Below are positions 1 to 6,231 of a stretch of DNA of 7,227 bases, piece by piece (the first letter of the stretch is position 1; every line of letters starts with the position of its first letter). This DNA comes from Bacillota bacterium. Its GTDB lineage: Bacteria; Bacillota; Clostridia; DSM-8532. Under the pieces are notes generated by a model. That model searched no databases and was not told the origin of the DNA. It saw only the letters and a list, made by a program, of their open reading frames with translations. Made by a program: the position numbers and the translations under genes. The DNA lies in assembly GCA_023440865.1 (NCBI GenBank), contig JAEXRM010000151.1, positions 1 through 7,227 on the forward strand, given 5' to 3'.

Positions 1-712
1 GGTCGGACTGCTGGCCCTTGGGGCCGGGTGTGGGGCCGGTGCCGCCCAAGGCGGCATCGACAGCGGGATCAAGGTGGCCGCCGATACGGGCGCGTCACAG
101 CTGAGGCTGCCCCGCAAGGGCGACACGATCGCCATCATGAAGACCACGCTCGGTGAAATGCGGTTCCGCATGCTGCCCGATGATGCGCCCAAGGCGGTGG
201 AGAACTTCACGACGCATGCGAAGAACGGGTATTATGACGGACTGGTCTTCCACCGCGTCATCAAGGATTTCATGATACAAGGCGGCGATCCGCTCGGCAC
301 GGGAACCGGCGGGGAGAGCATCTGGGGAACGCCGTTCGAGGATGAGTTCACGATGACGGCGTTCAATTTCCGCGGCGCGCTGAGCATGGCCAACTCGGGC
401 AGCAACACCAATGGCAGCCAGTTCTTCGTCGTTCAGGCCGACGCGAAGACCCTCATGGAGTCCAACGGCATCGCGGACGCCAAGGCGCTCGAGGAGGCGC
501 TGGGCAACGGCGGATGGCCGGCTGAGGCAGCCAAGGCGTACGGCACGGTCGGCGGCACCCCGCACCTGGACCAGAAGCATACGGTCTTCGGTCAGATCTA
601 CCAGGGACTCGACGTGCTCGACAAGATCGCCGGCGTGGAAACAGACGGCAGCGACAAGCCCAAGCGTGACGTGAAGATCGAGAAGCTCACCATCGCCACC
701 TATGGCGAATGA
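1..712 (+). CDS. Cyclophilin-type peptidyl-prolyl cis-trans isomerase, probable lipoprotein (5' end missing)
   Basis: The product should catalyse cis-trans isomerisation of prolyl bonds, helping proteins fold outside the membrane. The reading frame is open from base 2 to the TGA at 710-712, giving 236 visible residues. It starts with a hydrophobic run (VGLLALGAG) ending in Cys at 29-31, which looks like the end of a lipoprotein signal peptide. The true start is therefore upstream of the window, and the in-frame GTG at 74 is not a credible start. The cyclophilin core is clear: FHRVIKDFMIQGG from 248 carries the Arg, Phe and Gln of the active site, NSGSNTNGSQFF lies at 392-427, and KHTVFG at 575-592. 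The usual active-site Trp position is occupied by His in HLDQKHTVFG, as in many bacterial cyclophilins. An Ala/Glu-rich insert of about 45 residues separates the last two motifs. Fold assignment is firm; lipid anchoring is inferred from a partial signal, with Gly rather than Leu at -3. Confidence 0.93.
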   Translation, partial: VGLLALGAGCGAGAAQGGIDSGIKVAADTGASQLRLPRKGDTIAIMKTTLGEMRFRMLPDDAPKAVENFTTHAKNGYYDGLVFHRVIKDFMIQGGDPLGTGTGGESIWGTPFEDEFTMTAFNFRGALSMANSGSNTNGSQFFVVQADAKTLMESNGIADAKALEEALGNGGWPAEAAKAYGTVGGTPHLDQKHTVFGQIYQGLDVLDKIAGVETDGSDKPKRDVKIEKLTIATYGE

Positions 713-842
713 TGGCGGCCCGAATGACCGGCCGGTGCGATCGCCCGGTCGCCATACCGTTCGGCCTGGATGTGGGGAGCGGGCGGCCCGGAAGGTGACC
801 GCGCAAGGCGGCACGGCAGGCCGGTCGCGAAGGACAGGCAAC

Positions 843-849
843 GGAGGAG
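843..849 (+). promoter_or_regulatory. Ribosome binding site deciding the DUF218 gene start
   Basis: GGAGGAG lies 5 bases before the ATG at 855. The same frame is open upstream to an ATG at 702 inside the cyclophilin gene, but no comparable purine-rich site precedes that ATG. This favours 855. Confidence 0.75.
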
Positions 850-854
850 CCGAC

Positions 855-1676
855 ATGGAGGCGCAACGACGGAAGAACGGGATGTCATTCCCGGTCACCA
901 ACATCCTGCTGTGTGTCGTCAGCCTGCTGCTGTGCGCACAATCGCTCGCCGCGCGTTCCGTTTCCGCCGGCTGGGACCTGGGGTTGCTGCTCCCTGCGCT
1001 GCTTGGCGTGCTCGGCCTTGCGCTGTGCGGGGTGCGTCTGCTGCTGGGGCGCCGGGTCCTGGTCCGCGGACCGTTGCGGCGCATCGTCATGGCGGTCTGC
1101 GCGGCAGGTCTGGGTGTGTTCCTGCTTGTACAGGGGCTGCTTGTGGCCGAACCGCTGCTGCACGGCGCCGGGCGCTACGAACCGGAGCCGGGCGGCATGG
1201 ATTGGGTGATTGTGCTGGGGTGCGGCATCAAGCCGGACGCAACCCCGACATGGGCGCTTGCGAACCGGCTGGATGCGGCATTGGCATGGTATCGGGCGCA
1301 TCCGGGAACCCGTCTGGTCGTCTCGGGCGGACAGGGGGCGAACGAACCGGAGCCCGAGGCGCTGACGATGGCGCGCTACCTGACGGAACGGGGAGTCCCC
1401 CCGGCCGACGTGCTTGTGGAGGACCGCTCGACCAGCACCATGGAGAACTTCGCCTATTCGATCGGCGTCATGCGCGCAGCCGGTTGGGAAGGGTCCGCCG
1501 TGCTTTTCGCGACGAACGACTTCCATCTCTTCCGCGCCCGCATGCTGGCCGCACGCAACGGGCTCGAGGCGTATGGCATCGCCGCGCCGACACCGCCTGT
1601 CATCCGGCTGAACGTGTACCTGCGCGAGTTCTTTGCGCTGGGCAAGTCGCTTGTCGTTGACTGGCCGGCGGGATGA
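855..1676 (+). CDS. Membrane protein with DUF218 (YdcF/SanA-like) domain
   Basis: The predicted protein has 273 residues. Three hydrophobic segments (about residues 12-31, 40-64 and 76-98) should be membrane helices. A soluble DUF218 domain follows from about residue 116 to 265. Family motifs are visible: DWVIVLGCGI (116-125), SGGQG (157-161) with downstream Glu residues, EDRSTSTMENF (189-199) and TNDFHLFRA (220-228). DUF218 proteins such as YdcF and SanA are associated with the cell envelope; their reactions are poorly defined, so no substrate is proposed. The gene follows the cyclophilin on the same strand after 142 bases, with no convincing terminator or promoter between them, so co-transcription is possible. 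It converges on the DUF4364 gene, whose stop is 62 bases away. Start chosen from the ribosome binding site; an ATG at 702 would add 51 low-complexity polar residues before the first helix. Confidence 0.88.
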   Translation: MEAQRRKNGMSFPVTNILLCVVSLLLCAQSLAARSVSAGWDLGLLLPALLGVLGLALCGVRLLLGRRVLVRGPLRRIVMAVCAAGLGVFLLVQGLLVAEPLLHGAGRYEPEPGGMDWVIVLGCGIKPDATPTWALANRLDAALAWYRAHPGTRLVVSGGQGANEPEPEALTMARYLTERGVPPADVLVEDRSTSTMENFAYSIGVMRAAGWEGSAVLFATNDFHLFRARMLAARNGLEAYGIAAPTPPVIRLNVYLREFFALGKSLVVDWPAG

Positions 1677-1738
1677 CACGGCCGTCGACGACCCGGATCA
1701 CCCCGCAGGAGCCGGGTGGACCGGAGGACGCGGATCGT

Positions 1739-2344
1739 TCACACCCTGTCCGCTCCGTCATCGGCGGATGCCGCGTCCGTGGGTCTTTCGGTTCCGCTCC
1801 GTTCCGTGATGCTTTGGGCAAGCAGCAACGCGATGACCTGGGGATAGAGGGTGTTCGCGTTCTCGCGCCAGTTCCTGCAGATGGCGCGCGCGTCGTCGCG
1901 CGATCCGACGGAGAGGTGCGCCTCGAACAGGGGGAAGTCCGATTCGGAGATGCGCAGGTTGACCCGCCATTCGTCCTCGGTCAGCAGCACGGTATCGGCC
2001 GTGACGGCCGTTTCACGCATCAGGCCGGATCGGATTTCGGCGATGCCCGCCAGCAGGCGGTTGCGGATGCCTTCGGGTATGATGCTGCCGAACATGCCCA
2101 GAATGCGTGTCCCCTCGGGCGTGATGCTGAAAAAGTCCGTCCCCGAACGGTTCTCCACGGACAGGTATTGGTTCGATGCAAGCTCGTGCAGGCACTGCTG
2201 CATGTGGAAGTAGTTCATGAACCTGTGTTCAAGCATGATGCGCGTCAGCTGCATGCTGCTGACCGGCATGCGCACCTTGTCGGCGAAGAAAAGCAGGAGC
2301 ACCTTGTTCTCCGCGTTCTCCCTCGTCTCCTCCATCATGTCCAT
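1739..2344 (-). CDS. DUF4364 family protein, winged-helix-like
   Basis: The product has 201 residues and resembles the DUF4364 family, found mainly in Clostridia. The N-terminal part (about residues 10-85) reads as a winged-helix DNA-binding fold. It has helices through LTRIMLEHRFMNYFHMQQ and CLHELASNQYLSVE, then a short wing (GTDFFSITPEGTRIL) typical of MarR/PadR-like proteins. The middle part (about 105-180) is an alpha/beta region around EWRVNLRISESDFPLFEAHL. The last 20 residues are polar and acidic and probably disordered. The start is supported by a GGGAGGGGG ribosome binding site 6 bases upstream and a good sigma-A promoter. It is transcribed divergently from aconitase and convergently to the DUF218 gene. 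A role in transcription is inferred from the fold; the target is unknown. Family assignment is from memory of conserved patterns, not a search. Confidence 0.85.
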   Translation of the reverse strand: MDMMEETRENAENKVLLLFFADKVRMPVSSMQLTRIMLEHRFMNYFHMQQCLHELASNQYLSVENRSGTDFFSITPEGTRILGMFGSIIPEGIRNRLLAGIAEIRSGLMRETAVTADTVLLTEDEWRVNLRISESDFPLFEAHLSVGSRDDARAICRNWRENANTLYPQVIALLLAQSITERSGTERPTDAASADDGADRV

Positions 2345-2350
2345 GCGTAT

Positions 2351-2359
2351 CCCCCTCCC
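2351..2359 (-). promoter_or_regulatory. Ribosome binding site of the DUF4364 gene
   Basis: On the minus strand this reads GGGAGGGGG, 6 bases before the ATG at 2344-2342. A second and third Met codon follow within four residues, and this site selects the first. Confidence 0.7.
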
Positions 2360-2379
2360 GTGCGCTTTGTCCGCATCCC

Positions 2380-2408
2380 ATTATACCCGACGCGATGCCT
2401 TCTGTCAG
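2380..2408 (-). promoter_or_regulatory. Sigma-A type promoter for the DUF4364 gene
   Basis: On the minus strand, CTGACA (2408-2403) and a perfect TATAAT (2385-2380) are separated by 17 bases. Transcription should start near 2373, leaving a short leader of about 29 bases before the ATG. The -35 differs from consensus at one position only. Confidence 0.8.
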
Positions 2409-2463
2409 CGATCCGCCCCGTTCGGCATGCGGGCTCCGCCGGATTCGCCACGTGCGATCCGCC
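2408..2463. repeat. Direct repeat of GCGATCCGCC in the divergent intergenic region
   Basis: The 10-mer occurs at 2408-2417 and again at 2454-2463, 46 bases apart. The first copy touches the -35 element of the DUF4364 promoter. It could be an operator pair or a chance repeat in GC-rich DNA. The rest of 2409-2598 shows GC-rich inverted repeats without T-tracts and no convincing gene. Confidence 0.35.
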
Positions 2464-2598
2464 GGTTTCTGCCCGCGGCGGTCCCGGTCGGCGGCATGTG
2501 CAGGAAAAACAGGCAGATCGGCGGCTCGCCCTGCATATGCCGTTTTCATGCCGGGTATCCTTCATGTGGCCGGATCGCCCCAAAAGCCCCGTGTTTCC

Positions 2599-2626
2599 TT
2601 GACAATCCACCACCATTCCTTATAAT
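2599..2626 (+). promoter_or_regulatory. Consensus sigma-A promoter for aconitase-isocitrate dehydrogenase
   Basis: A perfect TTGACA (2599-2604) and a perfect TATAAT (2621-2626) are separated by 16 bases, one short of the optimum. Transcription should begin near 2633, giving a leader of about 90 bases before the aconitase ATG at 2722. Consensus hexamers predict strong basal transcription, so control by a repressor or by the leader is plausible. Confidence 0.88.
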
Positions 2627-2636
2627 GGGGAGTGCA

Positions 2637-2649
2637 GCCGCATCGCGGC
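2637..2649 (+). other. Small GC hairpin at the 5' end of the aconitase leader
   Basis: GCCGC (2637-2641) and GCGGC (2645-2649) form a 5 bp stem with an ATC loop, within a few bases of the predicted transcription start. Hairpins at the extreme 5' end often protect mRNA from decay. That role is inferred here. Confidence 0.4.
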
Positions 2650-2665
2650 ATGTGGATACGTTTTC

Positions 2666-2691
2666 TGCAGGAAGAACAATTCTGTCCTGCA
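2666..2691 (+). promoter_or_regulatory. Bulged hairpin / dyad in the aconitase 5' leader
   Basis: TGCAGGA (2666-2672) pairs perfectly with TCCTGCA (2685-2691). Inside it AGAA (2673-2676) pairs with TTCT (2680-2683), leaving a CAA loop and one bulged G at 2684, 11 base pairs in all. No T-tract follows, so it is not an intrinsic terminator. It may act as an RNA structure or as a palindromic operator at about +33 to +58. Confidence 0.55.
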
Positions 2692-2710
2692 CGATACCGT
2701 GGGATGAGCC

Positions 2711-2717
2711 GGGGAGG
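2711..2717 (+). promoter_or_regulatory. Ribosome binding site deciding the aconitase start
   Basis: GGGGAGG lies 4 bases before the ATG at 2722, a slightly tight spacing. In-frame upstream starts (GTG at 2632, ATG at 2704) lack such a site, and the GTG sits at the predicted transcription start. Confidence 0.7.
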
Positions 2718-2721
2718 CAGC

Positions 2722-4650
2722 ATGGCAGGAAACACCTTGACCGAAAAGATCCTCAGCGCGCACATCGTGGACGGCGCGCCCGTCCGCGGGTCCGAAATCG
2801 GCCTGCGCATCGACAATACCCTCACCCAGGACGCGACAGGCACCATGGCATACCTGCAGTTCGAGGCCATCGGCATCGAACGGGTGCAGACCGAGGCGTC
2901 CGTCAGCTTCGTGGACCACAACACCCTGCAGACCGATTTCCGCAACGCGGACGACCACCGGTTCCTGCAGAGCATCGCCGCCCGGTACGGCCTGCACTAC
3001 TCGCGCCCGGGCAACGGCATTTGCCACCAGGTGTTCCTGGAGCGGTTCGCCAAACCGGGCAACACACTCATCGGATCGGACAGCCACACGCCCACCGCCG
3101 GCGGCATCGGCTGCTTCGCGATGGGCGCCGGCGGTCTCGACGTCGCCTGCGCGATGGCCGGCGCGCCGTTCCGCATCAAGTATCCCTCCGTTGTGGGTGT
3201 CCGGCTCACGGGCAGGCTGCAGCCATGGGTCTCGGCAAAGGATGTCATCCTCGAGCTGTTGCGTCGCGTCGATGTCAAGGGCAACGTGGGCAAGGTCTTC
3301 GAGTTCTGCGGCGAGGGCGTCGCCACCCTGGGGGTGCCGGATCGTGCGACCATCACGAACATGGGCACCGAGACCGGCGCCACCACCAGCATTTTCCCCT
3401 CCGACGACGTGACACGCGCCTTCCTTGAGGCGCAGGGGCGCGGTGGCGATTACCGGCCGCTCGCCGCCGACGCCGATGCCGTCTACGACGAGGAGATCCA
3501 CATCGACCTGTCGGCCCTCGAGCCCATGGTCGCGCTGCCCCACAGCCCGGGCAACGTCACGACGGTCCGCGAGGCCGGTCCGCTGCCCGTGCAGCAGGTG
3601 GCCATCGGGTCGTGCACGAACTCCTCGCTGCGCGACCTCAAGGTCGTGGCGGAGGCGTTCAAGGGAAAGACCGTGTCGGACGACCTCCATGTCATCATCA
3701 GCCCCGGCTCACGCCAGGTGGTGGAGCACCTGGTCGAGGGCGGCGAGTACGTCCACCTCATCCGCGCGGGCGTCCGCATCGTCGAGAATGCCTGCGGCGC
3801 CTGTATCGGCATGGGTTCGGCCCCGCCCTCCGGAGCCAATTCCGTGCGCACGTTCAACCGCAACTTCGAGGGACGCAGCGGCACGAAGGACGCCAACGTA
3901 TACCTAGTCAGCCCGGAAACCGCTGCCGCCACCGCGCTGACGGGACGGCTGACCGACCCGCGCACGCTGGGGGAGGCCCCGGCCATCGGGATGCCCGACA
4001 GGTTCCTGGTCAACGACAACATGATCCTGCCGCCGCTGCCGCCGGAACAGGCGCAGGCCGTGGAGATCCTGCGCGGCCCGAACATCGCGCCGCTGCCGTC
4101 GTTCCCGCCGCTGGCCGACACGCTGGAGGGGGAGGCGCTTCTGAAGGTGGGCGACAACATCACCACCGACCACATCATGCCGGCCGGTGCGAAGGTGCTG
4201 CCGTTGCGCAGCAACATTCCGCTCATCTCGAAGCATGTCTTCGAGGCGGTGGATCCGACCTTCCCCGATCGGGCGCTCGCAGCGGGTGGCGGCTTCGTCA
4301 TCGGCGGAGAGAACTACGGCCAGGGATCGAGCCGCGAGCATGCGGCGCTGGCGCCGAAATACCTCGGCGTGAAGGCGGTCGTTGTCAAGAGCTTCGCCCG
4401 CATCCACCTCGCGAACCTCATCAATTTCGGCATCGTGCCGCTGCCCTTCGCCGATCCGGCGGACTACGACGGCATCGATGCCGGCGACCGGCTGTCGGTC
4501 GAAATCGGAGACCTGCGGGGTGAGCCGGTCATGAGGAATCTCACCAAGGGCACAACCATACCATTGCTGCACACCTTGTCGGAAGCGGACGCGGAAATCC
4601 TGAAGGCGGGCGGCAAGCTGCCCTGGATCCGTACGGCCATGGGCAAGTGA
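2722..4650 (+). CDS. Aconitate hydratase, Aquifex-type
   Basis: The enzyme interconverts citrate and isocitrate through cis-aconitate in the cytoplasm, using a [4Fe-4S] cluster. The protein has 642 residues, as expected for the short Aquifex-type family and well below the roughly 890 of AcnA. Active-site and cluster motifs are intact: SDSHT at 119-123, GSCTNSS at 296-302 with Cys298, and ACGACIG at 357-363 with Cys358 and Cys361. These three cysteines match the cluster ligands of known aconitases. The C-terminal swivel domain carries GDNITTDHIMPAG (477-489) and GSSREHAA (535-542), which hold substrate-binding Ser and Arg residues. The superfamily also includes isopropylmalate and homoaconitate isomerases, but one polypeptide with all domains and the adjacent isocitrate dehydrogenase support aconitase. 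Driven by a consensus promoter with a structured leader; no frame break seen. Confidence 0.95.
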   Translation: MAGNTLTEKILSAHIVDGAPVRGSEIGLRIDNTLTQDATGTMAYLQFEAIGIERVQTEASVSFVDHNTLQTDFRNADDHRFLQSIAARYGLHYSRPGNGICHQVFLERFAKPGNTLIGSDSHTPTAGGIGCFAMGAGGLDVACAMAGAPFRIKYPSVVGVRLTGRLQPWVSAKDVILELLRRVDVKGNVGKVFEFCGEGVATLGVPDRATITNMGTETGATTSIFPSDDVTRAFLEAQGRGGDYRPLAADADAVYDEEIHIDLSALEPMVALPHSPGNVTTVREAGPLPVQQVAIGSCTNSSLRDLKVVAEAFKGKTVSDDLHVIISPGSRQVVEHLVEGGEYVHLIRAGVRIVENACGACIGMGSAPPSGANSVRTFNRNFEGRSGTKDANVYLVSPETAAATALTGRLTDPRTLGEAPAIGMPDRFLVNDNMILPPLPPEQAQAVEILRGPNIAPLPSFPPLADTLEGEALLKVGDNITTDHIMPAGAKVLPLRSNIPLISKHVFEAVDPTFPDRALAAGGGFVIGGENYGQGSSREHAALAPKYLGVKAVVVKSFARIHLANLINFGIVPLPFADPADYDGIDAGDRLSVEIGDLRGEPVMRNLTKGTTIPLLHTLSEADAEILKAGGKLPWIRTAMGK

Positions 4651-4682
4651 GTTCCCGAGAACGAGGCAAATCGGAAAAATCC

Positions 4683-4744
4683 GTCGGGTCCCGACACGGG
4701 TTCGGACGGGTCTCCGGATGAACGAAGACCCCCGGTGATCCGGG
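4683..4744 (+). other. Hairpin-rich spacer between aconitase and isocitrate dehydrogenase
   Basis: Competing inverted repeats lie in the 131-base gap. GGGTCT (4708-4713) pairs with AGACCC (4726-4731), CCGGAT (4714-4719) with ATCCGG (4738-4743), and CCCGG (4731-4735) with CCGGG (4740-4744). GTCGG/CCGAC (4683-4687, 4691-4695) forms another small stem. None is followed by a T-tract, and no promoter is evident, so read-through into the next gene is expected. Confidence 0.4.
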
Positions 4745-4768
4745 TTCAATGGCATCCTGCATGCAAAC

Positions 4769-4773
4769 GGAGG
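4769..4773 (+). promoter_or_regulatory. Ribosome binding site deciding the isocitrate dehydrogenase start
   Basis: GGAGG lies 8 bases before the ATG at 4782. The in-frame upstream ATGs at 4749 and 4761 precede or abut this site and would add residues not typical of the family. Confidence 0.75.
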
Positions 4774-4781
4774 CATGGAAT

Positions 4782-5999
4782 ATGGCGAAGATCGGCATGA
4801 AAACCCCGCTCGTCGAAATGGACGGCGATGAAATGACCCGCGTGCTGTGGCAGTGGATCAAGGACATCCTGATCCTGCCGTACGTGGACCTCAGGACCGA
4901 GTACTACGACCTGGGCCTCGCACACCGCGATGCCACCGACGACAAGGTGACCTTCGAGTCCGCAGAGGCCACGAAGCGGCTGGGCGTGGCCGTCAAGTGC
5001 GCCACGATCACACCGAATGCGGCCCGCATGCCCGAGTACAACCTCAAGCACATGTGGAAGAGTCCCAATGGCACCATCCGCGCCATCCTCGACGGCACCG
5101 TGTTCCGCGAACCCGTGCTTGTCGACGGCATCCGGCCGAACGTGTCCGTCTGGAAGAAGCCCATCGTGCTGGCGCGACATGCATACGGCGATGTCTACAA
5201 GAACACGGAAATCCGCGTGCCCGGCGCAGGGAAGGCGGAGCTGGTCTTCACGGGGGCGGACGGCCAGGTGATCCGCCAGACCATCCACGATTTCGACGGT
5301 CCCGGCATCCTGCAGGGCATCCACAACACCGACAAATCCATCGCCAGCTTCGCGCGCTCCTGCTTCCTGTACGCGCTCGACCGGAAAATGGACCTGTGGT
5401 TCGCCACGAAGGACACCATTTCCAAAATCTACGACCACCGGTTCAAGGACGTGTTCCAGGAGATTTACGACGCGGAGTTCAAGACGCGGTTCGAGGCGGC
5501 CGGCATCGAGTACTTCTACACCCTCATCGACGACGCCGTTGCGCGCGTGGTGCGCCACGAGGGCGGATTCCTGTGGGCCTGCAAGAACTACGACGGCGAC
5601 GTCATGAGCGACATGGTGGCCTCCGCGTTCGGCTCGCTGGCCATGATGACCTCGGTGCTCGTTTCGCCGGAAGGCTTCTACGAGTACGAGGCCGCCCACG
5701 GCACCGTGCAGCGCCACTATTACCAGCACCTCGAGGGGAAGGAAACCAGCACGAACTCCATCGCCACGATCTTCGCCTGGACGGGCGCGCTGAGAAAACG
5801 CGGCGAGCTCGATGGCCTCGCGGCTCTCTCCACCTTCGCGGACAAGCTGGAGAAGGCGTCGCTGGCCACCATCGAGGAGGGTGTCATGACCAAGGATCTC
5901 GCCATCATGAGCACGCTCGAGGGCAAACGGGCGGTTTCTTCGAAGGTGTTCCTCGAGGAGATCCGTCTGCGCCTCGACCGGCTTCTGGCCATCGGGTGA
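4782..5999 (+). CDS. icd: NADP-dependent isocitrate dehydrogenase, eukaryotic-type
   Basis: The enzyme oxidises and decarboxylates isocitrate to 2-oxoglutarate, reducing NADP+, in the cytoplasm. The protein has 405 residues, normal for the homodimeric family shared with animal IDH1/IDH2. It begins with the family signature MKTPLVEMDGDEMTR. Substrate-binding KSPNGTIR and GTVFREP are present, as is Arg132 in ARHAYGD, which aligns with human IDH1 Arg132. Metal-binding Asp273 and Asp277 lie in YDGDVMSD. Arg311-His312 in HGTVQRHYYQH match the pair that contacts the 2'-phosphate of NADP in IDH1, so NADP rather than NAD is the expected cofactor. It follows aconitase on the same strand and probably shares its transcript. 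A GGAGG 8 bases upstream supports the start. Confidence 0.96.
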   Translation: MAKIGMKTPLVEMDGDEMTRVLWQWIKDILILPYVDLRTEYYDLGLAHRDATDDKVTFESAEATKRLGVAVKCATITPNAARMPEYNLKHMWKSPNGTIRAILDGTVFREPVLVDGIRPNVSVWKKPIVLARHAYGDVYKNTEIRVPGAGKAELVFTGADGQVIRQTIHDFDGPGILQGIHNTDKSIASFARSCFLYALDRKMDLWFATKDTISKIYDHRFKDVFQEIYDAEFKTRFEAAGIEYFYTLIDDAVARVVRHEGGFLWACKNYDGDVMSDMVASAFGSLAMMTSVLVSPEGFYEYEAAHGTVQRHYYQHLEGKETSTNSIATIFAWTGALRKRGELDGLAALSTFADKLEKASLATIEEGVMTKDLAIMSTLEGKRAVSSKVFLEEIRLRLDRLLAIG

Positions 6000-6064
6000 G
6001 TGGGACTCCGGATGGCAGGCGGCCGACGGTAACCGCAAGGGCAATCGTCGGGCTGTCTTGGCCG

Positions 6065-6097
6065 GTGCCCCGCATTCGCCCGGGCACTTGCCTTTTT
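6065..6097 (+). terminator. Weak intrinsic terminator candidate after isocitrate dehydrogenase
   Basis: GTGCCC (6065-6070) pairs with GGGCAC (6082-6087) around an 11-base loop, and TTTTT follows at 6093-6097 after a 5-base gap. The stem is short and the T-run is displaced, so efficiency is doubtful. The position, 66 bases after the stop codon and before the next promoter candidate, is suitable. Confidence 0.35.
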
Positions 6098-6116
6098 GAT
6101 CCGCCAGGCTTATCAT
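6088..6116 (+). promoter_or_regulatory. Sigma-A type promoter candidate for the trkA-like pair
   Basis: TTGCCT (6088-6093) matches four of six -35 bases and TATCAT (6111-6116) matches five of six -10 bases, with an optimal 17-base spacer. Transcription would begin near 6123, leaving a leader of about 115 bases. The -35 overlaps the end of the possible terminator. Confidence 0.55.
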
Positions 6117-6127
6117 GAACGTCATGC

Positions 6128-6161
6128 GGCGCATGCACCACGGATCCGGGGGGCATGCGCC
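6128..6161 (+). repeat. Inverted repeat in the leader of the first trkA-like gene
   Basis: GGCGCATGC (6128-6136) and GCATGCGCC (6153-6161) are perfect complements around a 16-base loop. A third related arm, CATGC at 6123-6127, can instead pair with GCATG at 6131-6135, so two exclusive structures are possible. No known riboswitch class is recognised. Confidence 0.5.
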
Positions 6162-6223
6162 CGCTTGCGCCGGCGAAACGCGCGGGGCGGCGGATAGACC
6201 GTCTGCGGCGCCGAGGCGGCGGG

Positions 6224-6231
6224 AAGGAAGG
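6224..6231 (+). promoter_or_regulatory. Ribosome binding site deciding the first trkA-like start
   Basis: AAGGAAGG lies 6 bases before the ATG at 6238. The in-frame ATG at 6115 overlaps the predicted -10 element and lacks such a site. Confidence 0.7.

Noticed and set aside
726..750. GACCGG/CCGGTC hairpin after the cyclophilin gene as a terminator
   Set aside because: It has no T-tract downstream, so it does not qualify as an intrinsic terminator.
1691..1717. ACCCGG/CCGGGT inverted repeat between the convergent DUF218 and DUF4364 genes as a bidirectional terminator
   Set aside because: The stem is only 6 bp around a 15-base loop, and no T-tract follows on either strand.
1673..2602. Plus-strand open frame opposite the DUF4364 gene
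   Set aside because: The minus-strand DUF4364 gene has family motifs, a promoter and a ribosome binding site; this frame has none of these.
2395..2625. Small plus-strand frame of 76 codons in the divergent intergenic region
   Set aside because: Its composition is arginine/serine-rich without hydrophobic core or motifs, there is no good ribosome binding site, and it overlaps the aconitase promoter.
2217..3428. Plus-strand open frame spanning the DUF4364 gene, the intergenic region and aconitase
   Set aside because: It crosses three functional regions in the wrong frame and its translation is arginine-rich with no family motifs.
2620..3690. Minus-strand open frame (356 codons) opposite aconitase
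   Set aside because: It is antisense to an intact aconitase gene and crosses its promoter; no recognisable domain and no convincing ribosome binding site.
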